Assembly (NCBI GenBank): GCA_002010365.1
Contig: MTNL01000012.1
Coordinates: forward strand, 1 to 5,018
Length of the DNA stretch: 5,018 nucleotides
Direction: 5' to 3'
Source of the DNA: Candidatus Acetothermia bacterium JdFR-50
GTDB taxonomy: Bacteria > Bipolaricaulota > Bipolaricaulia > Bipolaricaulales > Bipolaricaulaceae
Numbering within the stretch: position 1 is the stretch's first letter; each line of letters starts with the position of its first letter. Under the pieces are notes generated by a model that was given only the letters and a program-made list of their open reading frames with translations, was not told the DNA's origin and ran no database searches. Positions 1-5,018 of the stretch are shown here, one piece after another. A program made the translations under genes and the position numbers.

Positions 1-1294
1 CCTCGGTGTAAGGGAGGAGGGAGGTGTCGCCGGTGTCGAAGACGGCCAGAAGCTGTGCCCGGGGGAGGGTCCAGTTCCCTCTGATGACGCATTCCACCCA
101 GGGAAGGCCCGCCCAGACACGGATCTCCCGCTCCACCCAACCTCCTCCGGGGAGGGGCATCCTCGTTGACACCGCTGCCATCGCAGGGCCCCGACTGACG
201 ATCCGTATCTCAACGTTTTCTTGGCCCTCGGTCCAAATCCTCTCCGTGAGGCCCGGGTCCCAGGCGCCCCTCACGTCCCGCCAGATTTCGAGTCGGAAGT
301 CCCCGTCGGGGAAGCGGATCTCCGGCCCTCCTTGAGCGGAGAGGGAGAGCAGCCTACTCGTGTGGGCGTCGAGCACAGCGGAGACGCTATCAGCCACGAG
401 GCGAATCCTTCCCGCCGATACCTCCGCCCGCGCTCCGGCCCGGGGTTCGCCCTGTTTCAGCCAATAGACCTTGTATCTCGCCGCTGGCACGTCCCTGGCC
501 GCGAAGGCCAGCCCCGCTCTCGTGCGCGCCACCGGGATCGCGTTTCCACCCCCATCAACCGCTACCAACATCCCTCTCGGGAGCTCTCGGGGCACCTCCG
601 CAAGCACCACGGTGCCCGGTCTCCCTACGGGCAGGGGGTTGAAGACCACTATAGGGATCCCCTCCGCTTCGGTGTCCACCCGTGAGGCAAGCCGCGCGAG
701 GGCTTCGTCTAGTTCGGCCCTGAGGTCGGCCCGTAGTTCCTCGAGCCAACCCAAGACCTCCAAATAAGGTTCGTAACTCGTGGATCCCCACAGGGCATCG
801 TGAAACTGGCACTTGAGCAGTGTCTTCCATCTCTCCCTCAACTCCGTAGCCCGTCCGGCCACGGCCTCGAGCCCCGAGAGGGAAAGGACGGAGGCCAGGG
901 ACTCCAACGTCAAAAGCAGGTGTTCACATTCACGGATGAGCCACTTCACGCGGGACTGCGTCGCGACCCCAAGGCCGCCCACCTTTAGCATTCCCTCCAC
1001 AACGGGAAGCTGCGATCGGTCAAGGCCATAAAAAAGCTCCGCGGGGCTTCCGTTCTGTACCTTTAACCCCGAATACCGGAGTTCCTCCTCGAGCCGCTTG
1101 AGCAGCTGTGATGTGGGTCCCCCGCCGTGGTCGCCGCCGCCGAAGACGAACGCCAGCCGCGGGGGCAAAAGTGGCCAATTCGCGGCGACTGCTTCAACGA
1201 CCTTACGCGATAAGGCAGACGGCCGGAGGAAGTAATGGCCCAACAACACCAACGGGATCTCCATCCCGTCGCTTCCCCTCCAGATGGAGAAAGG
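1..1294 (-). other. C-terminal piece of the GH38 gene, open to the window edge
   Basis: This frame is open from about 1294 to base 1 without a stop, about 431 codons. It begins GPFSIWRGSDGMEIPLVLLG, directly continuing the catalytic fragment if one G is removed from the G4 run at 1295-1298. A gene caller might start it at ATG 1262-1264. It contains a Gly-rich FGGGDHGGGPTSQLL segment (about 1105-1145) resembling the GH38 GDGGGGPT region, then helices (VKWLIRECEHLLLTLESLAS) and QFHDALWGSTSYEPY with the last zinc-ligand His at 800-802. FNPLPVGRPGTVVL near 605-645 marks the usual switch to the beta-sandwich region. The rest to base 1 is beta-rich (for example EIRFPDGDFRLEIW). The 3' end lies beyond the window. 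Confidence 0.75.
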
Positions 1295-1697
1295 CCCCAA
1301 ACAGGTCCGTCCATGGCCTCCCCCTCCCGATGATCGCTCCCCGAAAGCCGAAGCCCCGCAGGATCTGGGGCAAGCACGGAGGCAAGCCCGTGCTCGCCAT
1401 CTGCCACGCGACCCCGACATCGGCCCCGAACTCTTCTAAGAAATACAGCTTTCCGAGGAGGAAAAAGAACGGGGCCGCTTTTTCCACCGTCTCATAAAGG
1501 GCCGCTTGCCCTTGGCAGTACGTGTAGCTGTGAACGCTGTGGGTAAGTTCGAGTTGCCGCCTGAAGGTCTCGATGGCCACCTCGATGGTTTCCCGCCAAG
1601 CCCATTGCCAAACGAGATCCATATGGCACTGAGGAAAGATGAAGAAAGGGGTTCTGGAAGCTATCTACCGCAGTCGGGAAACGAAGGCCTCTTTCAT
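1203..1697 (-). other. Catalytic-domain piece of the GH38 gene
   Basis: This part covers the first half of the GH38 catalytic domain. Visible motifs are FFIFPQCHMDLVWQWAWRET (first His/Asp zinc pair, D at 1617-1619), the conserved YTYCQGQAALYETVEKAAP segment, and LPQILRGFGFRGAIIGRG. The expected W-x-x-D-x-F-G nucleophile motif reads WQMASTG, with Ala codon GCG at 1395-1397. Between KAAPFF and LLGKLYFLEEFG (about 1455-1470) the usual stretch with the GG-W-VE-D-P-GES pattern is absent. The frame carrying this piece has TAG at 1665-1667 upstream and runs out of register after 1295, ending artificially at TAA 1203-1205. ATG 1620-1622 could start this frame, but that would remove the zinc-ligand His just before it. 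Confidence 0.7.
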
Positions 1698-1965
1698 CTA
1701 CAGGGGGAAGACCTTCTCCAACTCTTCCTCCGCCGCTTCGATCAGTTTGAGTGCCTCTTGGGCCGACCGGCGCTCGCGGAGGATCACCACACGGGCAGCT
1801 ATCCTTTCGAGCTCCGTGGGGTCAATTCCTGCCCTCTCCGCAAGAACACATCTGGCCAGAAACTCGTTTAGTCTGTCACGCAACTCCTTCGCGGGATCGG
1901 CGTGGACAACGCTTATGATCAAAGCCACCAACCAGCAGAACCAGAAAGGTCACTGCTGCCCGCAT
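1698..1965 (-). other. N-terminal piece of the GH38 gene: signal peptide and helical stretch
   Basis: ATG at 1963-1965 opens a basic-hydrophobic leader (MRAAVTFLVLLV) that leaves frame near 1925-1934. The next frame continues with ALIISVVHADPAKEL, which completes a normal Sec signal peptide with a VHA cleavage site if one G is removed from the GGTGG stretch. The remaining 65 or so residues are charged and helical, rich in Glu, Arg and Leu, ending EEELEKVFP. As read, this frame stops at TAG 1698-1700, giving an apparent 77-residue protein from a TTG at 1929-1931. Adding one C to the C5 run (1703-1707 on the plus strand) instead continues as PVDERGLRFPTAVDSFQNPF and leads into the catalytic domain. 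I therefore read it as the start of the GH38 protein and not a separate small gene. Confidence 0.65.
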
Positions 1966-1974
1966 TTTTTTTCG

Positions 1975-1979
1975 CCCTC
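1975..1979 (-). promoter_or_regulatory. Ribosome binding site of the GH38 gene
   Basis: GAGGG on the minus strand lies 9 bases before ATG 1963-1965. The spacer is almost entirely A, forming an 8-A run that reaches into the start codon. This supports the signal-peptide ATG as the true start of the GH38 gene. Confidence 0.5.
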
Positions 1980-2086
1980 GAGTCCTCGGAAATCACCCTT
2001 TCCCAAGGCCCAGTTTGGCACGATCGGCGGGGATACACAAACCCACGGTGAAGCCCTTGCTTTTGCTAGTCCTCCGTAGCCGGAAA

Positions 2087-2104
2087 GCCCTAGAATCTTA
2101 GGGC
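2087..2104 (-). terminator. Hairpin across a stop codon, possible weak terminator
   Basis: GCCCTA (2087-2092) and TAGGGC (2099-2104) are perfect inverted repeats around a 6-base centre. A G-U pair can close the loop to four bases. Read on the minus strand the hairpin contains the TAA at 2098-2100 and is followed only by TTT, so the U-tract of a standard Rho-independent terminator is poor. It could end the weak ORF at 2098-2368 before the GH38 gene starts. Confidence 0.3.
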
Positions 2105-2368
2105 ATAAAAGGGAGACTCCTGCTGGTTGTTTTGCGAAGACACTCTGTCAGTGCCTCATCGAGGTTCCCGTAGATTGCGGCTTGGGCGAGATGGTTGTGG
2201 TGAACTGGTAGGGCCGAAACGCCAAACACAGGCTTCAAACTTGCCGTGACCTTCATAGTGGGTGAACTGCAAACCTTTATGGCTGCTCCATACGACAAAG
2301 CGTCCCACTATCTGATCTTCCAACAGGGCCGCTTTCCTCGAGATGAGTTTTTGAGATATACAATTCAT
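2098..2368 (-). other. Weak candidate small gene, possibly frameshifted; unknown
   Basis: This is the only protein-like signal in the 480-base gap 1966-2445. From ATG 2366-2368 one frame reads plausibly (RKAALLEDQIVGRFVVW, then HKGLQFTHYEGHGKFEAC). It then turns low-complexity while the neighbouring frame becomes protein-like (FGVSALPVHHNHLAQAAIYG, then NLDEALTECLRK) to TAA 2098-2100. Dropping one base near 2227-2237 would join them into about 90 residues. No family is recognised, no Shine-Dalgarno lies before the ATG, and the base composition is less G+C-rich than its neighbours. It may be a degraded gene or chance open frames. The rest of the gap, 1980-2086, shows nothing recognisable. Confidence 0.3.
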
Positions 2369-2375
2369 ATTGGCA

Positions 2376-2404
2376 TTGAAAGAAGGCCCCCCGGTTTTTA
2401 ACCT
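2376..2404 (+). promoter_or_regulatory. Possible sigma-70-like promoter of the secreted-protein gene
   Basis: TTGAAA (2376-2381) and TAACCT (2399-2404) are spaced by 17 bases and lie about 40 bases before ATG 2446. The -10 box is a poor match to TATAAT, and the spacer is C-rich, so this is a weak prediction from position and spacing only. Confidence 0.25.
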
Positions 2405-2452
2405 TGAGGTAAGTCTGACCTCATTGAAGAAAGGAGGTGAGGCACATGGTGC
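2405..2452 (+). promoter_or_regulatory. Leader with alternative short stems around the ribosome binding site
   Basis: TGAGGT (2405-2410) pairs perfectly with ACCTCA (2418-2423) across a 7-base loop. The same ACCTC (2418-2422) can instead pair with GAGGT at 2434-2438, which is the Shine-Dalgarno core, across an 11-base loop. The two stems exclude each other, so they have the layout of an anti-SD/anti-anti-SD switch. In addition, GCAC (2442-2445) and GTGC (2449-2452) flank the ATG exactly. All stems are short (4-6 bp), so chance is quite possible. Confidence 0.3.
2431..2440 (+). promoter_or_regulatory. Strong Shine-Dalgarno site setting the start at 2446
   Basis: AAGGAGGTGA is a near-perfect complement of the 16S rRNA tail. 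GGAGG (2433-2437) stands 8 bases before ATG 2446-2448. This excludes the in-frame GTG at 2437-2439, which overlaps the site itself. Confidence 0.85.
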
Positions 2453-2949
2453 GGATCTTCCTCTTGGCTACAACGGTTCTCCTCTCTTCCTCCGTCGTTG
2501 GCCAACAGGTGCCCGGACTTCAGCTCCCGCCCCTAACGGTGGCCGCCAGGCCTTGCCTCATGGCCGCACCCCAGATCCTTGTCTTCACCATGGAGAACCG
2601 CTATCACCGGCTCGTACTCTTCAATACCTGCACATATTCGGTGCGGTGGTCCGTTTTAAATCCTTTCCCCTTCATCCGCGTCGATACTTCCCAAGCTGCG
2701 AACCCTGTCCCTCCCGGAAAGATGACGCCCGTGGGCGTGTACATTGATTGGACACAAGCGCCGAGCTACGCCATCGCCATCCGCGATCCGGCACCGGTGC
2801 TGGGTTGGCTGGAGAAGGTCACCGGCAGGGCGATTCCGCGCCAAGGGACGATCTACCTCAGCGTGGCCTTTATCGCCTTCTGCGAAAGAAACACCCCCGC
2901 GCGAGCTTGCGTCCCAGCGCTGATCTTCCTCCTGCGTGTGCAGACGTGA
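2446..2949 (+). CDS. Exported protein of unknown function with four cysteines
   Basis: This 167-aa protein has a clear Sec signal peptide (MVRIFLLATTVLLSSSVVG) with likely cleavage around residues 19-20, before QQVPG. The mature part of about 148 residues contains four Cys (37, 62, 146, 155), which could form two disulfides in an oxidising compartment. Residues 44-102 (ILVFTMENRYHRLVLFN, then VRWSVLNPFPFIRVDTSQ, then PPGKMTPVGVYIDW) alternate like beta strands. The W-x-V...FIxV...PPG pattern loosely recalls BACON/Ig-like sandwiches; that is an inference, not a family match. There are no catalytic motifs and no lipobox. It stands alone, reading toward the transporter operon, with no partner gene on its strand. 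The start is set by the strong Shine-Dalgarno at 2431-2440. The gene looks intact, unlike its neighbours. Confidence 0.85.
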   Translation: MVRIFLLATTVLLSSSVVGQQVPGLQLPPLTVAARPCLMAAPQILVFTMENRYHRLVLFNTCTYSVRWSVLNPFPFIRVDTSQAANPVPPGKMTPVGVYIDWTQAPSYAIAIRDPAPVLGWLEKVTGRAIPRQGTIYLSVAFIAFCERNTPARACVPALIFLLRVQT

Positions 2950-3027
2950 GGGCGACGTCCCTCAGCTGACTCAAGACACCTGGTGTAGACATCGTGCCGC
3001 TAGGTTTTAACCCGCGAATACTTGTCG
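2950..3027 (+). other. Convergent intergenic gap without a clear terminator
   Basis: These 78 bases separate the ends of the secreted-protein gene and the permease. A perfect 5-bp inverted repeat (ACACC, T, GGTGT) at 2976-2986 has too small a centre to form a good RNA hairpin, and no T-run follows on either strand. No Rho-independent terminator is recognised. Confidence 0.5.
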
Positions 3028-4133
3028 TTATTGCTTCACGCCCGCCCTCAGGGTCAGACTGGCCAGGATCACCGTGAACACAAGGAAGATCAAAACGCCC
3101 GCGAACCCCACTGGCTCGGCCCATGGGGGAAGACCCTTCACCATCACCGCCCGCAGGAGCCGGTTCCCGTAGGTTAGGGGCGCTATGTAGGCCAGGGGCC
3201 TGAGTACCTCTGGAATGGCTTGAAGGGGCCACAGCATCGCCGAAAGGAGCACCGAGGGAAGACCACCACGGGGAACATGAAGATGGCCTGGGACTCGGTT
3301 TGGGCCAGTGCGGAAAGCAGGGTTCCCAAGCCCACGTTTCCCACAGCGAAAAAGATCACGCAAATTAAAGTCCAGAAGACCGAACCGTTGATCACCAGAT
3401 GGAAGACAAGTTTTCCGATTCCCAGGATCAAGGCCGACTGCACCAACGCCACGAGCCCGAAGGCGATCACGTATCCCAGTATGAACTCCCCCCGCCTGAG
3501 GGGAGATGCCCACAGCCGTTCGAAGGTGCCATTCACCTTCTCCCGCACCACGGAGAGCAGGGTGAGGAGGGAACAGATGAAGGTGACCACGTATCCCATG
3601 ATGGCCGGGGCGAAGGAGTCTATGAATCTCACCTCCACCCCGTACAGGGGATGCTCCTCGACCTTCACCGGCCCTCCCTTTCCCTCGTCCATCAGGGCGT
3701 CCGCGATCCCGGCGCGGAGGGCGGCCGCTATCTGGGGATCGGATTCGTCCAACCACAGATGCAGCGTCTCATGGGCCTCGGTGGCCACCCCCATGGCGAA
3801 GTGGGCGTAGTAGAGGCTAGTAAACTTCTCCGGGAAGCGCACCACCGCTTGATATCCGGAGAGAAGGAGCCTCTCCGGGTCCTGCACCCGTGTAAGTTCG
3901 GTGACTTGGAAGGTGGGGTCGGACTTGAGGGAATCGATGATCTCCGAGGTGAGATCCGTACGGTCTTCGTCGATTACCGCGAGTTTCACCCCGTGGATGT
4001 CTCCGGAGAAGGAGAAGCCGAAGAGGATCATGGCTAAGGAAGGCACCACCAGCATGATGACGATCAACCGCACGTCGTGTCGCATTTGCCGCAGCACTCG
4101 CATTGCCACCACCCATACCCGTGCAGCACTCAT
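3028..4133 (-). pseudogene. ABC-2 type transporter permease, one-base frameshift
   Basis: This is the membrane subunit of an ABC exporter, partner of the ATPase encoded just upstream. ATG 4131-4133 overlaps the ATPase stop (ATGA) and follows GGGAGGG at 4137-4143. Adding one C to the CCC run (plus-strand GGG 3256-3258) gives 368 aa, normal for ABC-2 permeases of the YhhJ/YadH/DrrB kind. Residues about 23-42 form the first membrane helix, followed by an extracytoplasmic domain (about 45-172) and a membrane core from 175 with further helices near 219-240, 252-275, 283-302 and 342-362. The conserved VREKVNGTFERLWASPLRRG loop is at 196-215, and PLAYIAPLTYGNRLLRAVM after the break is typical of the family. 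As read, translation leaves frame after residue 292 and ends after 24 wrong residues at 3183-3185, losing the last helices. It may be a true mutation or a base-call error. Confidence 0.85.
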
Positions 4134-4876
4134 CTTCCCTCCCTACGGGCGAAGAACAGGAAGACCTCTTCCATAGAGGGGGTGCCTCCCTGCACCTGGG
4201 CCACCCGGGCCTGAAGCTCGGCCGGGGCCCCCTCCACTTGGATCCTTCCCGCACGCATAAACCCCACGCAGGTGCAACGGCCCGCCTCCTCCAAATAGTG
4301 GGTGGTGAGAAGGATGGTATGTCCCCTGGCCTTAAGCTCGTGGAAGTGCTCCCAGAACTCCTGCCACAGGGCCGGATCTAGCTCCACTGTGGGCTCATCC
4401 AATACCAGGAGTTCCGGTCTATGGAGCAGGGTGCAGGCCAAGGAAAGCCGCTGTTTCTTGCCTCCGCTTAGATTTCCGACTAAGTGCCCCTTTAGGTGCG
4501 CCAGGCGCATGAAGTCGAGGATCTCCGCGGCTCTCTTCTGGATCTCATCCCGCTTCATCCCGTTGAGCTGGCCGAAGAAAAGGAGGTTCTCCTCTACGGA
4601 TAGGTCCCGGTAAAGCGCTCGTTCTTGGGGCATGTATCCCAGGCGCCCCTCCACCTTCCGCTTTTCCTCGGGGATGGGATGGCCCAGGACCCGTACCTCC
4701 CCTGCATCCCTCTTGAGGAGGCCGCAGATCATGCGGATGAGGGTAGTCTTCCCGGTACCGCTCGGCCCCACCAGGCCGTAGATCTCACCCCGGCCTACCG
4801 CTAGGTCCACCCCGGCCACCGCCCGGATGGGGCCGAAGGACTTGACCACTCCCCGCATCTCAACCGGCGCTTCCAC
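4130..4876 (-). CDS. ABC transporter ATP-binding protein (DrrA/ABC-2 exporter type)
   Basis: This cytoplasmic ATPase would power the permease encoded next to it. The 248 aa hold every ABC motif: Walker A GPSGTGKTT (37-45), Q-loop MPQ (Q84), signature NLSGGKKQR (135-143), Walker B LLVLDE (156-161) and H-loop TTHYLEEA (H193). The D-loop region reads EPTVELDP where EPTVGLDP is usual (Glu165). I chose GTG 4874-4876 as start because GGAGG (4883-4887) is 6 bases before it and the protein then opens MEAPVEMRGVVKSFG, as the family does. TTG 4895-4897 and ATG 4856-4858 are alternatives. The start overlaps the upstream LolA-like gene by 17 bases, and the stop TGA overlaps the permease ATG. It most resembles drug/antibiotic, lipid or polysaccharide exporter ATPases; the cargo cannot be told. 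The gene is intact. Confidence 0.93.
   Translation of the reverse strand: MEAPVEMRGVVKSFGPIRAVAGVDLAVGRGEIYGLVGPSGTGKTTLIRMICGLLKRDAGEVRVLGHPIPEEKRKVEGRLGYMPQERALYRDLSVEENLLFFGQLNGMKRDEIQKRAAEILDFMRLAHLKGHLVGNLSGGKKQRLSLACTLLHRPELLVLDEPTVELDPALWQEFWEHFHELKARGHTILLTTHYLEEAGRCTCVGFMRAGRIQVEGAPAELQARVAQVQGGTPSMEEVFLFFARREGR
4137..4143 (-). promoter_or_regulatory. Ribosome binding site of the permease
   Basis: GGGAGGG lies 3 bases before ATG 4131-4133, inside the last codons of the ATPase gene. Together with the ATGA overlap it suggests coupled translation of the two subunits. Confidence 0.6.
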
Positions 4877-5018
4877 CGCTTCCCTCCGGTGGGGCAAACA
4901 GGGACTCGGGCACCCCGGAGTCCACTTGGACTTCCAGGTAAGAGACCTCGCCCACCCGCTTCCTTTCCTCGTCGTAGACCTCCACTTTGAGGGGAAGCCA
5001 CACGCCGGGGGCCACCTC
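4860..5018 (-). CDS. C-terminus of a LolA-like (outer membrane lipoprotein-sorting type) protein, partial
   Basis: An open frame enters from the right edge and stops at TGA 4860-4862, giving the last 52 residues. It reads WLPLKVEVYDEERKRVGEVS, then YLEVQVDSGVPESLFAPP, then a Gly/Ser tail (EGSGGSAG). The pattern of P-x-K-V-E-V-Y-D, a strand, then V-P-E-S-L-F matches the end of LolA/RseB-fold proteins annotated as outer membrane lipoprotein-sorting proteins, which shield a lipid acyl chain in a half-open beta barrel outside the inner membrane. The match rests on the C-terminus only, so the family call is moderate. The gene is first in the visible part of the operon and overlaps the ATPase start by 17 bases. 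That suggests an exporter paired with a periplasmic or extracytoplasmic lipid/lipoprotein-binding partner. Confidence 0.6.
   Translation of the reverse strand, partial: EVAPGVWLPLKVEVYDEERKRVGEVSYLEVQVDSGVPESLFAPPEGSGGSAG
4883..4887 (-). promoter_or_regulatory. Ribosome binding site that decides the ATPase start
   Basis: GGAGG lies within the upstream coding sequence, 6 bases before GTG 4874-4876. The TTG at 4895-4897 lies upstream of it, and ATG 4856-4858 is 24 bases downstream, too far to use it. Confidence 0.65.

Larger units (their letters stand above)
1..1965 (-). pseudogene. Secreted GH38 alpha-mannosidase-like protein, multiply frameshifted, 3' end outside window
   Basis: Family knowledge: GH38 enzymes hydrolyse alpha-mannosidic bonds using a zinc-bound active site. 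Here ATG at 1963-1965 follows GAGGG at 1975-1979 with a 9-base spacer. Correcting four single-base indels (about 1925-1934 extra, 1703-1707 missing, 1645-1651 extra, 1295-1298 extra) gives about 654 residues to the window edge. The order is a signal peptide (1-22, ending SVVHA), a charged helical stretch (23-87), the catalytic domain from about residue 105 with zinc-ligand motif CHMD (H114, D116), a helical region carrying QFHDALWGSTS (H388), then beta-rich C-terminal sequence. QFHD..GS is a GH38 hallmark. The Asp nucleophile position (about 190) is Ala, and roughly 40 residues before it are missing. I infer a degraded gene or pseudoenzyme. The frameshifts alone could be sequencing errors; the Ala and the deletion are harder to explain that way. 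Family call is confident, inactivity less so. Confidence 0.8.

Noticed and set aside
1665..1700. Two TAG codons (1698-1700 and 1665-1667) in the same frame between the helical stretch and the GH38 catalytic frame, suggesting amber recoding or a TAG-ATG gene start
   Set aside because: Another frame is open across exactly this interval and reads PVDERGLRFPTAVDSFQNPF, joining both sides smoothly with one-base corrections at homopolymers. Frameshifts explain it better than stop-codon readthrough.
221..1871. Several plus-strand open frames (221-685, 1108-1497, 1506-1871) opposite the GH38 gene
   Set aside because: They are Arg/Pro/Ser-rich, lack ribosome binding sites and known motifs, and mirror a minus-strand coding sequence with clear family motifs.
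1966..2097. A tRNA or small RNA in the gap before the GH38 gene
   Set aside because: No T-loop GGTTCRA pattern, cloverleaf pairing or strong promoter was found on either strand.
2976..2986. ACACC-T-GGTGT inverted repeat between the convergent genes as a terminator
   Set aside because: The one-base centre cannot form a stable full RNA loop, and no T-run follows on either strand.
2393..3012. Similar GGTTTTTAACC (2393-2403) and GGTTTTAACC (3003-3012) flanking the secreted-protein gene
   Set aside because: They are too short and near-palindromic, with no transposase, target duplication or longer terminal repeats, so there is no mobile element signal.
3250..3262. Programmed ribosomal frameshifting in the permease
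   Set aside because: The local CTTCCCT does not fit the canonical X-XXY-YYZ slippery heptamer, no downstream stem was evident, and ABC-2 permeases are not known for it. A missing base in the C run is simpler.
3220..4037. Long plus-strand open frames opposite the permease (3220-3810, 3399-4037)
   Set aside because: They are antisense shadows of a well-supported ABC-2 permease, with low-complexity His/Gly/Glu-rich translations.

Overview
The window is bacterial, G+C-rich, gene-dense DNA. Nearly all coding is on the minus strand. Genes start at strong GGAGG-type ribosome binding sites, and two of the proteins carry Sec signal peptides. No rRNA, tRNA, CRISPR array, insertion sequence or integrase was seen. 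The compact style and secreted small protein would fit a thermophilic or candidate-phylum bacterium (Bipolaricaulota-like was considered), but nothing here fixes the taxon.

Positions 1-1965 (minus) read as ONE secreted glycoside hydrolase family 38 (alpha-mannosidase type) gene running off the left edge. Its frame is broken by four single-base indels, each in or next to a short homopolymer run. Correcting them joins a signal peptide, a helical N-terminal stretch, the GH38 catalytic domain and the start of the C-terminal beta region, about 654 residues to the window edge. The catalytic part also appears to lack roughly 40 residues normally present in the family, and has Ala where the nucleophile Asp is expected. 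This points to a decaying gene or pseudoenzyme, not only to poor sequence.

Positions 1966-2445 hold no secure gene and look less G+C-rich by eye. They contain a weak, possibly frameshifted minus-strand ORF (2098-2368), a hairpin over its stop codon, and the leader of the next plus-strand gene. That leader has two mutually exclusive short stems, one of which would cover the Shine-Dalgarno sequence.

Positions 2446-2949 (plus) encode an unrecognised exported protein of 167 aa with four cysteines, probably beta-rich. It converges on the transporter operon across a 78-base gap.

Positions 5018 down to 3028 (minus) are a tightly packed three-gene operon. It starts with the C-terminus of a LolA-like lipoprotein-sorting-type protein (cut by the right edge), followed by an ABC ATPase and an ABC-2 family permease. 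The genes overlap (17 bases, then an ATGA overlap), so translation is likely coupled. ATPase and permease would form a DrrAB/YhhJ-like exporter. The permease needs one restored base in a G run (3256-3258) to be full length at 368 aa.

The main observation is therefore a set of single-base homopolymer frameshifts across otherwise well-preserved genes, plus a GH38 protein with genuine-looking active-site loss. No convincing new defence, mobile or signalling system was seen.
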